From NCBI GenBank assembly GCA_028869385.1, contig JAGWSR010000059.1:1-36193 (forward strand): a stretch of DNA of 36,193 bases, read 5' to 3'. The notes beneath the pieces were generated by a model that was not told the DNA's origin, ran no database searches, and saw only the letters and a list, made by a program, of their open reading frames with translations. This document shows, one piece after another, positions 24,390-32,885 of this stretch. The DNA is from a bacterium (GTDB lineage: Bacteria; Vulcanimicrobiota; Vulcanimicrobiia; Vulcanimicrobiales; Vulcanimicrobiaceae). Positions within the stretch are counted from its first letter, which is position 1. Each line of letters starts with the position of its first letter. The position numbers were made by a program, and so were the translations under genes.

Positions 24390-26305
24390 GCAAACATCTC
24401 CGTTCGATTATCCTGATCGTTTTCGTCGTGGTCGGCGTGCTGTTCTTCGTCGAACGGCTCACGCAGCAGGGCGAGACGGCTTCGCGCCTCGATTACGGTG
24501 CCTTCTACCAAAAGCTCGAGGCGGGTCAGGTGACCTCGTTCCACGCGGTCGGCACGCAAGCGTCGGGTGACCTGCGCGACGGCACCAAGTACACGGTCTC
24601 GCTGCCGAACACCGATCAGACCTTCGTCAACGACGTGCAGTCGCACGTCAAGAGCGGGGCCGTGAGCTTCGAGCAGCCGACCAGTACCGGCTTCGTTCAG
24701 GGCCTCTTCTCGATCGCTCCGCTCGCGGTGACGGTGCTCTTCCTGTTCCTCATCCTGCGCCAAGCGCAGAGCGGCGGCAATCAGGCGCTTTCGTTCGGAC
24801 GCTCCCGCGCGAAGATGCTCTCGGAGAATCGTCCGAAGGTCACCTTTGCCGACGTCGCCGGCGTGGACGAGGCGAAGGAGGAGCTCGGCGAGATCGTCGA
24901 CTTCTTAAAGTATCCGAAGAAGTACCAGGCGCTCGGCGCGCGCATTCCCAAAGGCGTGCTGCTGCTCGGTCCGCCGGGCTCGGGTAAGACGTTGCTCGCG
25001 CGCGCGATTGCGGGCGAGGCGGGCGTGCCGTTCTTCTCGATCTCGGGCTCGGATTTCGTCGAGATGTTCGTCGGCGTCGGTGCGTCGCGCGTGCGCGATC
25101 TCTTCGACCAAGCCAAGAAATCGGCGCCCTGCATCATCTTCATCGACGAGATCGACGCGGTCGGTCGTCAGCGCGGTGCCGGACTCGGCGGCGGCCACGA
25201 CGAGCGCGAACAGACGCTCAACCAACTGCTCGTGGAGATGGACGGCTTCGATCAGAACACGGGCGTGATCCTGATCGCCGCGACCAATCGTCCCGACGTG
25301 CTCGACCCGGCGTTGCTGCGCCCGGGCCGCTTCGACCGTCAGATCGTGGTGGATCGTTCGGACTTCCGCGGACGCGAGAAGATCCTCGAAGTGCACGCGC
25401 GCAACAAACCGCTCTCGAAAGAAGTCTCGCTCGAGACGCTCGCCAAGCGCACGCCCGGGTTCTCGGGCGCGGATCTCGAGAATCTGCTCAACGAAGCCGC
25501 GCTGCTCGCCGCGCGCAAGAACAAGAACATCATCGAGATGAGCGATTGCGACGAAGCGATCGACCGCGTCATGGTCGGTCCCGAGCGCAAATCGACGGTG
25601 ATGTCGGCGAAAGAGAAAGAGAATACGGCGTATCACGAATCGGGACACGCGATCATCGGCGGCCTGCTCGATAAGGCCGATCCGGTGCACAAGGTGACGA
25701 TCATTCCGCGCGGGATGGCGCTCGGCATCACCTGGTCGCTGCCCGAAGACGACCGTCATCAACTCACGAAAGAAGAGATTCTCGCGCAGATCACGATGGC
25801 GCTCGGCGGGCGCCTCGCCGAAGAGATCCAGTTCGGCGACGTGACGACCGGTGCGAGTAACGACTTCCAAAAAGCGACCGAACTCGCGCGCCGCATGGTC
25901 ACGCAGTACGGCATGAGCGAACTCGGCCCGATTCAGTTCGGACGCGGAAGCCACCAGGTGTTCTTGGGTCGCGATTTCGGCGAGGAGCGTAACTACTCCG
26001 AAGAGGTCGCGAGCAAGATCGACGGCGAGGTGCGACGCATCATCGAGTCGTGCTACGAGCGCGGCCGCTCGATTCTCCAAGATAATTGGGAGAAGGTCGA
26101 GCGCATGGTGAAATCGCTGCTCGAATTCGAAACGGTTGACGCCGACGAAGTGCGGGCTATTCTCGAGGGCAAGCCGTACGACCGCAACTCGGGCGGAACG
26201 CCCGAGCCGATCGCGCAGGCCGACGCGCCCGCGGCGCCCGTCGAGGAACCGCAACGCGAACTCCCGACCCGCATTCCGCCGACGATTCGTCCGGAACCCG
26301 CGTGA
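24386..26305 (+). CDS. ftsH: ATP-dependent zinc metalloprotease FtsH
   Basis: A 639-aa membrane AAA+ protease that removes misassembled membrane and regulatory proteins. Transmembrane segment 1 spans ~6-22, followed by an extracytoplasmic domain and transmembrane segment 2 at ~110-127. Walker A is GPPGSGKT, Walker B is CIIFIDEID, the SRH includes [20 protein letters not shown], and the zinc site is HESGH with a downstream Asp/Glu. The C-terminal ~35 residues are rich in Pro and Ala. GTG 24386 overlaps hpt. The next gene overlaps its stop. Confidence 0.97.
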   Translation: MSKHLRSIILIVFVVVGVLFFVERLTQQGETASRLDYGAFYQKLEAGQVTSFHAVGTQASGDLRDGTKYTVSLPNTDQTFVNDVQSHVKSGAVSFEQPTSTGFVQGLFSIAPLAVTVLFLFLILRQAQSGGNQALSFGRSRAKMLSENRPKVTFADVAGVDEAKEELGEIVDFLKYPKKYQALGARIPKGVLLLGPPGSGKTLLARAIAGEAGVPFFSISGSDFVEMFVGVGASRVRDLFDQAKKSAPCIIFIDEIDAVGRQRGAGLGGGHDEREQTLNQLLVEMDGFDQNTGVILIAATNRPDVLDPALLRPGRFDRQIVVDRSDFRGREKILEVHARNKPLSKEVSLETLAKRTPGFSGADLENLLNEAALLAARKNKNIIEMSDCDEAIDRVMVGPERKSTVMSAKEKENTAYHESGHAIIGGLLDKADPVHKVTIIPRGMALGITWSLPEDDRHQLTKEEILAQITMALGGRLAEEIQFGDVTTGASNDFQKATELARRMVTQYGMSELGPIQFGRGSHQVFLGRDFGEERNYSEEVASKIDGEVRRIIESCYERGRSILQDNWEKVERMVKSLLEFETVDADEVRAILEGKPYDRNSGGTPEPIAQADAPAAPVEEPQRELPTRIPPTIRPEPA

Positions 26306-27609
26306 TGCGGCGCTCTGCCGCGCTCGGTGCGGTGGCGCTCGTCTGCGCGCTGCTCGCGCCGGCGCGCGTGCCGGCCGCCGCCGAGCTGCCGACGACCGGT
26401 GCGCTGCCGCACGGCGGCACCTACGTGCTCTATCGCGACCCCACGCTCGCGACGGCGGCGATCGACCTGTGGTTTCGCGCGCCCGGCGCGGGCTACGACG
26501 GCGCGAATCCCGGCATCGCACGGCTCGCGGCGACCGCTGTGGCCGCGGCGCCGCTCGCGAGCGGCACCACCCTTGTCGCGCTCGTGCGCTCGCTCGGCGG
26601 GCACCTCGCGATTCAAGCCTTTCCCGACATGATCGGGGTGAGCGTCGTCGTGCCGAGCGATGCGGCGCGACGCGTCGTCGCCGCGATGAGCGCGGCGTAT
26701 TTCGACCCGGCCCTCGACGCCGACGCGCTGAAGATCGCGCAGAGCGACGTGACGGTGCTCGCGGCGCAGCGCCGCTATCTCGCCGACTCGCTCGCGCACG
26801 ACGCCCTCTTCGCGCAGATCTTCTCCGCCGGTCCGGCGCACGAACCGCCGCTGCCCGATACCGCCGGTGCGCTCGCGCGCTTGCCGCTCGCCGACGTCGA
26901 AGCGTTCGCCCGTCGCGCCTTCCGCTCCGCGAACGCCACGCTCTCGCTCGCCGGCGACGTCGCGCCGACCGCGCTCGACGCGGTGACGGCGGGCACGCCG
27001 GGCGCGCCCGACGCGCCGCTCGACTCCACGCTCGCCGCCGATCCGCACGCGAACGCGACGCTCGCGGCGAACGTACCGGGAGCGGGACTCGCGTGGGTCG
27101 GACCGCCGATTCGTGACGAACGCGCCGCGACGGCGCTCGACTTCGTCGCCGATTATCTCTTTCGCGACGGGAGCGGCGTGGTGGCGAAAGCGCTCGATGC
27201 GAGCGACGATCCCGCGTACGTGAGCGGCCAATTCATCACGCTGCACGACCCGGGCGTCTTTCTCGTGACGCTCTCGGGCGACGACGTGAGCGTCGCGCGC
27301 ACGCGCGTGCTCGAAGCGATCCGCGCGCTGCAGCATCCGCTCGACGCGGCGACGTTCGCCCGTGCGCGTGAAGCGTTTCTCTTTCACCTGGCATCGGATA
27401 CGCAGTACGCGAGCGAGCAGGCCGACAATCTCGGCTGGTACGCCACCGAAGGCAACGCGGCGTACGCCCCGAGCGCCATGCAGAGCACCTACTGGCAGAC
27501 GGCACGCGGGCTCGATCCCGCCTTCGTCGCCTCCGTCGTCCAGCGCTACCTCGCGCACCCTGTTGCCGTGCAGTTGACCACGGCGACAGCCAAGGAGTCC
27601 ACCACGTGA
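26305..27609 (+). CDS. Secreted M16-fold (insulinase-like) protein lacking the zinc motif
   Basis: A 434-aa protein with a signal peptide (residues 1-~25, ending PARVPAAAE). The layout is that of a bacterial M16 peptidase: an N-terminal domain with AAIDLWFRAPGAGYDGANPGIARLAA, then YFDPALDADALKIAQSDV..., and a second domain starting after ~215 (GLAWVGPPIRDERAATALDF). The HxxEH zinc-binding motif expected at the GIARLAA helix is absent, so it is not an active zinc peptidase. It probably pairs with the next gene as an M16 heterodimer subunit. The ATG overlaps the ftsH stop (TGATG). Confidence 0.75.
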   Translation: MRRSAALGAVALVCALLAPARVPAAAELPTTGALPHGGTYVLYRDPTLATAAIDLWFRAPGAGYDGANPGIARLAATAVAAAPLASGTTLVALVRSLGGHLAIQAFPDMIGVSVVVPSDAARRVVAAMSAAYFDPALDADALKIAQSDVTVLAAQRRYLADSLAHDALFAQIFSAGPAHEPPLPDTAGALARLPLADVEAFARRAFRSANATLSLAGDVAPTALDAVTAGTPGAPDAPLDSTLAADPHANATLAANVPGAGLAWVGPPIRDERAATALDFVADYLFRDGSGVVAKALDASDDPAYVSGQFITLHDPGVFLVTLSGDDVSVARTRVLEAIRALQHPLDAATFARAREAFLFHLASDTQYASEQADNLGWYATEGNAAYAPSAMQSTYWQTARGLDPAFVASVVQRYLAHPVAVQLTTATAKESTT

Positions 27610-28901
27610 AGTTGCCCCTCGCCCCCATCGCTCTCGCGGCGCTCTGCGCGCTCTGCCCGCATGCGGCGTCGGCGGCGATGGCGCCGACGATGACGCAGGT
27701 CGCGGGCGTTTCGGTGATCACGCAGCCCGACGCGGTCGCGCCGCTCGTCGATATCACGCTCGTCGTGCGCGCCGGTCTCGACCGGCAGTCCATGGCGCAG
27801 AGCGGGCTCGCGGCGCTCGCGGCCGAGACTGTGCTGCGCACCCCGGTCGACGGCACGGCCGCCGAAGATGCGATCGCGGGATCGGGCGGCGCCTTCACGT
27901 TCGCCGTCGATCCGTCGGACGTCCGCTTCTCGATTCAGGCGCTTCCGAGCGATGCGAACGCGGTGCTCGACATCGCGCGCCGCGCGCTCGCGCAGCCGCG
28001 TTTCGACGCGCTCACCGTGGGTGAGGCGCGCAACGCGCTCTTCGCGCGCATCGCCGACGATCAGCAGCGCGCGCTGCAGGTCGGCCTCGACATGCTGAGC
28101 GGCACGCTCGCGTCGTCGGCCAACCAAGGACTGCCGCCCAACGGCATTCCCGGATCGCTCGCGCAGTTCGACCCCGCGCAGGTCGCGGCGTTTTACCACA
28201 CCTACTACCGTCGCGGCGGTGCGACCGTCAGCGCCGTGGGGCCGCTCGATGAGTTGAAATCCGACGCGCTCGCGACCCTCGCGCAGAGCCTACCGGATGG
28301 TGCGACGCACGCGGTCGCGGTGCACGTGCCGAAGCTCGACGGCACCTCGCGCCAGCTCGTGGCGCACCGCAACGTATCGGCCCCTTGGCTGATCGCGCAG
28401 TATCCGGCACCGGCCATCGGCAGCAAGGATTTCGGCGCGATGCTCGTACTCGCGGCGTTCATGCAGCGCACGCTTGCCGATATCGCGCAGGTGCCGGGCG
28501 TCGTCAATCCCACGCTCGCGTCGAACGCGGTCGGCGCGATCTATCAGTACGATCGCGCGCAGCCGAGCCTGACGCTCTACGTCAACGGCGGCATCGGCGA
28601 TCCGAACCGCACGTTCTCGACCGTGCTCTCGGTTGCGAATGTGCTCGCGTCGACGAAGCTGCAGGGCTCGATCGACGAATTCAAGGCGATGGCGAAGGGC
28701 GATTTCGTCAACGGCGCGAGTTCGGTGCAGTCGCGCGCGTGGCTCGCGGTCGTCTTCGCGCAGTCGGGCGCCTCGCCCGATTACGTCGGGCGCTCGCTCG
28801 CGGCGATCGATGCCACGACGGCTGCCGATCTTCAGCGCGTCGCCAAAAGCTATCTCGGAAATCCGGCGATCGCCCTCGTGCTCCCGCGCGCAAGGGGCTA
28901 G
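27606..28901 (+). CDS. Second secreted M16-fold protein lacking the zinc motif
   Basis: A 431-aa protein with a signal peptide (KLPLAPIALAALCALCPHAASA). It repeats the M16 layout: DITLVVRAGLDRQSMAQSGLAALAAETVLRTPV, where HxxEH should stand, then FTFAVDPSDVRFSIQALPSD, and a second half from ~250 with the PAPAIGSKDFGAMLVLAAFM block. M16 pairs normally have one active and one inactive partner; here neither half has the zinc site. GTG 27606 overlaps the upstream stop and follows AAGGAG eight bases away. Confidence 0.75.
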   Translation: MKLPLAPIALAALCALCPHAASAAMAPTMTQVAGVSVITQPDAVAPLVDITLVVRAGLDRQSMAQSGLAALAAETVLRTPVDGTAAEDAIAGSGGAFTFAVDPSDVRFSIQALPSDANAVLDIARRALAQPRFDALTVGEARNALFARIADDQQRALQVGLDMLSGTLASSANQGLPPNGIPGSLAQFDPAQVAAFYHTYYRRGGATVSAVGPLDELKSDALATLAQSLPDGATHAVAVHVPKLDGTSRQLVAHRNVSAPWLIAQYPAPAIGSKDFGAMLVLAAFMQRTLADIAQVPGVVNPTLASNAVGAIYQYDRAQPSLTLYVNGGIGDPNRTFSTVLSVANVLASTKLQGSIDEFKAMAKGDFVNGASSVQSRAWLAVVFAQSGASPDYVGRSLAAIDATTAADLQRVAKSYLGNPAIALVLPRARG

Positions 28902-28904
28902 CCG

Positions 28905-29978
28905 CTGCGCGTAGCGCTCGTTCACGATTACCTCAATCAGCGCGGCGGCGCCGAGCGCGTCTTCGCGCACTTCGCCTGCGCGTGGGATGATGCGCCGATC
29001 TACACGGCGCTCTACGACGAGGCGGCGGTCGGCGATCTGATCCCGCGCGAGCGCGTCCGCACGTCGTTTCTCGCCCGCATACCCGGCGCCAACCGGCGCT
29101 TTCGCTACTTGGCGCCGCTCTATCCGCGCGCGTTCGAATCATTCGATCTCTCGGCGTACGACACGATAGTGAGTTCGACGAGCGCGTGGGCGAAGGGCGT
29201 GCGTTTTCGCGACGATGCCGTGCACGTGTGCTTCATCCATACGGTGAGCCGCTTTCTGTTCGATTACGAGCGCTACGTCGGCGGTTTCGGGATGGCGTCG
29301 CTCGCGCGACCCCTCGTGCGCGGCCTCGTCGCCTGGGATCTGCGTGCCGCGGCGCGCCCGACGCTCTACGTCGCCAACTCGCACACGGTCGCCGAGCGCG
29401 TGCGCCGCTTCTACCATCGCGACGCGCTCGTGCTGCACTCGCCGGCCGACGTGCATCGCTTCTCGATCGGTGCGGGGCGCGGCGAGTACTTCTTTATCGC
29501 GTCTCGCCTGTTGCCGTACAAACGCATCGATCTCGCAATCGAGGCCGCGCGGCTCGCGCGCGTACCGCTGCTCGTGGCGGGAACCGGGCCCGCGGAGGCG
29601 GCGTTGCGCGAACGCGCGCGCGGAACGACGACGACGCTGCTCGGGTACGTGGACGACGCGCGCGTGAACGAGCTGCTGGGCGACGCGCGTGCGGCGATTC
29701 TCCCGGGCGAAGAAGATCTCGGCCTGGTGCCGATCGAGGCGGCCGCGGCGGGGCGCCCGACCATCGCCTATCGCGGCGGCGGCGCGCGCGAAACGGTGAT
29801 CGAGGGCGAGACGGGGGCGTTCTTCGACGACGCCACGCCGGAGTCGCTCGCCGCGGTGCTGCGAACGTTCGATGGCTCGCGCTTCGATGCGCGGCGCTTA
29901 CGGACGCATGCCGAGCAGTTCTCGCCGGAGCGTTTCATTGCGCGGCTGCGCGCGATCGTGGACGAGGCGCGCCGCTAG
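28905..29978 (+). CDS. Glycosyltransferase family 4, probable CTG start
   Basis: A 357-aa GT-B glycosyltransferase that likely adds a sugar to an envelope polysaccharide or lipid. The N-terminus LRVALVHDYLNQRGGAERVF matches the usual MRVALVHDWL... family start, and the codon in the Met position is CTG (28905), seven bases after AAGGGG. No ATG, GTG or TTG lies between the upstream stop at 28899 and this point. A start at TTG 29109 would lose the first 68 residues including the conserved GGAER motif. Further blocks are FIASRLLPYKRIDLAIEAA, LVAGTGP, LGYVDDARVNELL and PGEEDLGLVPIEAAAAGRPTIAY (donor site). The stop shares CTAG with the convergent protease gene. Confidence 0.85.
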   Translation: MRVALVHDYLNQRGGAERVFAHFACAWDDAPIYTALYDEAAVGDLIPRERVRTSFLARIPGANRRFRYLAPLYPRAFESFDLSAYDTIVSSTSAWAKGVRFRDDAVHVCFIHTVSRFLFDYERYVGGFGMASLARPLVRGLVAWDLRAAARPTLYVANSHTVAERVRRFYHRDALVLHSPADVHRFSIGAGRGEYFFIASRLLPYKRIDLAIEAARLARVPLLVAGTGPAEAALRERARGTTTTLLGYVDDARVNELLGDARAAILPGEEDLGLVPIEAAAAGRPTIAYRGGGARETVIEGETGAFFDDATPESLAAVLRTFDGSRFDARRLRTHAEQFSPERFIARLRAIVDEARR

Positions 29979-30727
29979 CTCGCGAGCTTCGGCGCGAAGA
30001 GCAGTGCGAGCACCGTCACCGTGTTGAAGCACGCGTGGGTGATCATCGAAGCGTACGCGTTCCGCGAGTAGTAGTACACGCCGCAGAGGATCGCGCCGCC
30101 GAGCGCGAGCGGCACGAAGACGAACGCATCGCCGTGCGCGAGCCCGAAGAGCACGCCGCTCACGAGCGCGCCGAGCGGAAAGCCGCCGTAGCGCAGTCCG
30201 AGATTGAAGAGGAAGACGCGAAAGATCGTCTCTTCGGCAACGGGCGCGAGGACGGTCGCGAAGACGACGAAGAGCGCGCTTGTCGCGGGATTGTGGATCG
30301 CGCGAAACATCTCGACGACGCTCTGCTCGTGTTTGGTGTGCGTCAGCGCCTCGACGAGCGAGGCACCGCCCTCGACGACGGCGATCATCAGTATCGCACC
30401 GAGCAGCGCGATGCCGATCTGACCGAGCGTGATGCGTCGAAAGCCGAGCTCGCGTAGCGAGAATCCGGAGACGCGCGGCATCGCGATGAGAATCGCGACG
30501 ACGATCAGCACTTCGAGAACGAGTTGCGAGACGATCGCGGGGACGAGCGGTACGTGCTGCGTCGCGACGATCGTCGCGCGGAGCGCGACGGCCGCCGCCG
30601 TCAATACGACGACGGCGACGACGATGATGATGCCGACGAGCGCGAGCGTCGGCAGCGCGCGAAAGCTACCGTTCGGCCAGCGCGTCGGCCAAGCGGCAGA
30701 AATCGTTGAGGTCGAGTTGTTCTCCAC
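29975..30727 (-). CDS. CPBP family intramembrane metalloprotease
   Basis: About 250 aa with seven or so transmembrane segments. The family motifs are LAPVAEETIFRVFLFN (EExxxR), GVLFGLAHGDA (FxxxH) and ITHACFNTV (HxxxN). These are Rce1/CAAX-protease-like proteins, often involved in peptide processing or immunity. The start is unsettled: GTG 30727, after a GGAGG, overlaps rsmA by 62 bp. A start closer to the rsmA stop would need a rare codon such as CTG before LPTLALVG. It follows rsmA on the same strand. Confidence 0.85.
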   Translation of the reverse strand: MENNSTSTISAAWPTRWPNGSFRALPTLALVGIIIVVAVVVLTAAAVALRATIVATQHVPLVPAIVSQLVLEVLIVVAILIAMPRVSGFSLRELGFRRITLGQIGIALLGAILMIAVVEGGASLVEALTHTKHEQSVVEMFRAIHNPATSALFVVFATVLAPVAEETIFRVFLFNLGLRYGGFPLGALVSGVLFGLAHGDAFVFVPLALGGAILCGVYYYSRNAYASMITHACFNTVTVLALLFAPKLAS

Positions 30728-31517
30728 GGGCCTCCGGAGCGAGCCCGCTCGCGGCGATTGCGGCGGCGACGGCCGCGCGATCTTCGCCGAGCGCGAGCGC
30801 GAGACTATTCGCAAGCGTCTTGCGGCGGTACGCGAACGCGCCGCGCACGACCTTCCGAAAGAGCGCGACGTCGCGCGGTGCGACGGCGGGTTGCGCGCGC
30901 CGTACGAGGCGCACGACGGTCGAATCCACCTTCGGCGCGGGATAGAACGCCCGCGGACCCAGCGTGAACGCGCGTTCGACCGTCATCGCGTACTGCACGG
31001 CGATCGAGAGACTGCCGTAGGCGGGCGTACCGGGCTTCGCGGCGAGACGATCGGCGACGTCTTTCTGGATCATCGCCACGATGACGTCGGGACCGCTCTC
31101 CATCTCGATGAGATTCACGATGATCGGCGTGCCGACGTTGTAGGGAAGATTGCCCGCGACGCGCCACGCGCCGCGCGCGGCGTAGGCCGCGTAATCGTAG
31201 GCCATCGCGTCGGCGAGCACGATCGCCGCTTCGCGCAGATCGTCGCGGTTGCCGAGCACGGAGACGAGTTCGGGATCGATCTCGAGTGCGGTGACGCTCG
31301 CGCCTTCGGCGAGCAACGCGTGCGTGAGCGCGCCGGTTCCGGCGCCGATCTCGAGCACGCGCGCGTGCGGCGGCGCGTCCTCGAGGGCGAGGCGCGCGAT
31401 GCGGCGCGCGGAGCCGCCGTCCATCAGGAAGTTCTGTCCGAATTTTTTCTTCGGGCGCAGCCCCCACGCATCCAAGAGCGCGCGCGGGTGCTGCGTCGTG
31501 CGTTCGTCGCCGTCCAC
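30666..31517 (-). CDS. rsmA: 16S rRNA dimethyladenosine transferase
   Basis: A 283-aa enzyme that dimethylates A1518 and A1519 of 16S rRNA. It has PKKKFGQNFLMD at the N-terminus, the SAM-binding VLEIGAGTGALTHAL, VTALEIDPELV, WRVAGNLPYNVGTPI (the NLPY catalytic motif) and FYPAPKVDSTVVRLVRR. The start is GTG 31517, ten bases after the upstream gene. Its position behind a 3D/G5-domain gene recalls the Bacillus yabE-rnmV-ksgA order. Confidence 0.96.
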   Translation of the reverse strand: MDGDERTTQHPRALLDAWGLRPKKKFGQNFLMDGGSARRIARLALEDAPPHARVLEIGAGTGALTHALLAEGASVTALEIDPELVSVLGNRDDLREAAIVLADAMAYDYAAYAARGAWRVAGNLPYNVGTPIIVNLIEMESGPDVIVAMIQKDVADRLAAKPGTPAYGSLSIAVQYAMTVERAFTLGPRAFYPAPKVDSTVVRLVRRAQPAVAPRDVALFRKVVRGAFAYRRKTLANSLALALGEDRAAVAAAIAASGLAPEARGEQLDLNDFCRLADALAER

Positions 31518-31527
31518 GCTGGACGGC

Positions 31528-32574
31528 TTACTTCAAGCGATAGACGGTCACCTCGCGCCGTCCGAAACGCAGCGCGTCGCCGAGCGAGTTGAAGCCGAGA
31601 TCGATGCGGTTACCGCGGATCGCGCCGCCGGTGTCGCCCGCGATCGCGAATCCGTATCCGGGGATGTAGAGGCGCGTGCCGAGCGGGATGACGCGCGGAT
31701 CGACCGCGACGATGCCGTGTCCGGCCGGGCGTCCGCTCGCGGTGATGCCGCTGCAGCCCGCGCAACCGGCGGTATAGGCCGTCGCGATCATGCTCATCGC
31801 GCTCGCCGCGATGTACGACGTGCGGTCGATGCCGCGTTTCGCGAAGCGTTCGAATGCGGCGTATTCGCCGATGCCTTCGGCGACGATGCGCGGATGCGGC
31901 TTCGCAAGGACGTTCGAGTGCAGCACGGTCGCGCGCACGTCGCCGCCGTCGCGTTGCACGAAGCTCACCATCACGACGCGTTCGCCGGCGCGTCCCTTCG
32001 ACACGACCTTCCTCGTGCCGGGCGCCATCGAGAAATCGAGACGATGAATCGTCTGCACCGGAATGACGCGATGCTCTTCGCGTTCCCACGTAAGCACGCG
32101 CGTGATTTTGATCGTTCCGTTCGCGGGAACCGGTGCCGCGAGCGCGGGCGTTACTTCGTCGGTGCGCGCGAGGCGAATGTTCTGCGCTTCGAGCAGCGCG
32201 CCGACGTCGGGAGCGGAACTCACGAGCGTCAGGCGACGATGCGACGTGAGGATGGTGACGGGAACGGCCGCGCGATACGTGATCGTCATGCGGTCCGAAA
32301 GCGGGGTGTCGAGTGCCGGCTCGACGTAGTCGCGCGCGCCGATCGTGACGCCGCGCTCGCGAAGAAAGGCGCCGACCGTCTGAGCGGTGGTCGCGTGCTG
32401 CGTGAGGCTTCCTTGCGAATCGAAAGCGATCACGTGCGAGAGGGTCTGCTGCACCGTGGCGCTCCCCGCATATGCGGGCGAGGGCTGGGTGAGGAAGCCG
32501 GCACAGACCAAGCCGGCGGTCAAGACGCTGACAGCGAGCACGTGGCTACGCCGCAGGGGGCCGCGTCCTATCAA
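31528..32574 (-). CDS. Secreted DUF348-G5-3D domain cell-wall protein (YabE/RpfB-like)
   Basis: A 348-aa exported protein. A signal peptide spans ~1-37 (VLAVSVLTAGLVCAGF...YAG). Two DUF348-like repeats follow (~45-150: TTAQTVGAFLRERGVTI; APDVGALLEAQNIRL), then a G5 domain (~155-235) and a C-terminal 3D domain with TAYTAGCAG...GITASGRP, GIVAVDPRVIPLGTRLYIPGYG and IAGDTGGAIRGNRIDLGF, holding the three conserved Asp residues. The 3D fold is the MltA-like lytic transglycosylase core, so peptidoglycan cleavage or spore/resuscitation roles are likely. TTG 32574 follows AAAGGA seven bases upstream. A ~210-nt structured leader precedes it. Confidence 0.9.
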   Translation of the reverse strand: MIGRGPLRRSHVLAVSVLTAGLVCAGFLTQPSPAYAGSATVQQTLSHVIAFDSQGSLTQHATTAQTVGAFLRERGVTIGARDYVEPALDTPLSDRMTITYRAAVPVTILTSHRRLTLVSSAPDVGALLEAQNIRLARTDEVTPALAAPVPANGTIKITRVLTWEREEHRVIPVQTIHRLDFSMAPGTRKVVSKGRAGERVVMVSFVQRDGGDVRATVLHSNVLAKPHPRIVAEGIGEYAAFERFAKRGIDRTSYIAASAMSMIATAYTAGCAGCSGITASGRPAGHGIVAVDPRVIPLGTRLYIPGYGFAIAGDTGGAIRGNRIDLGFNSLGDALRFGRREVTVYRLK

Positions 32575-32790
32575 CCCGGTATCCTTTCCTGTCCCAATTC
32601 CCGCCTAGGTGTGCCGCACAACCCGTCAGGTGGCGCACGAATGCCGCGGAATTGAACCAACAGTGAGGTTTGGTTGACGGATCCAGAGGAAACGTCAGTC
32701 CTAAGGCGCGGGACCGATCTGACAGCCGCATGTTGAGGCGGCGACGGACCCGCTGGTCGCGAAAATCTCCGAGCGACCGTGTCTAACCCG
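32575..32790 (-). promoter_or_regulatory. Long hairpin-rich 5' leader of the 3D-domain gene
   Basis: Between a TGCTATAGT promoter and the TTG start lie about 210 bases with a chain of perfect or near-perfect stems on the minus strand: GGTCGC/GCGACC, GCCGC/GCGGC, CGGTCC/GGACTG, TGACG/CGTCA and AACCAA/TTGGTT. A cis-acting RNA is likely. ydaO-type c-di-AMP riboswitches often precede such genes, but I cannot fit that consensus here, so the class is unassigned. Confidence 0.4.
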
Positions 32791-32793
32791 GGC

Positions 32794-32802
32794 ACTATAG
32801 CA
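32794..32802 (-). promoter_or_regulatory. Extended -10 promoter of the 3D-domain gene
   Basis: On the minus strand TGCTATAGT (complement of 32794-32802) is a good extended -10 element, and no convincing -35 is seen. Transcription would start near 32787. The same 310-bp gap also serves the rightward glycosyltransferase gene, for which I see only GC-rich hairpins near 32842-32855 (CGGCC-GACA-GGCCG) and no clear promoter. Confidence 0.5.
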
Positions 32803-32885
32803 CGGCGTCTTCGCGGCGGGAATATGCCGAAAGTCATAGACGTCCGGCCGACAGGCCGCGGGCGGCCGAGCCGGAAAAACCGGGG

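Noticed and set aside
32575-32790. ydaO (c-di-AMP) riboswitch
   Set aside because: The conserved core blocks of that class are not found on the minus strand. A short ACCCGTCAG match occurs on the wrong strand and is probably chance.
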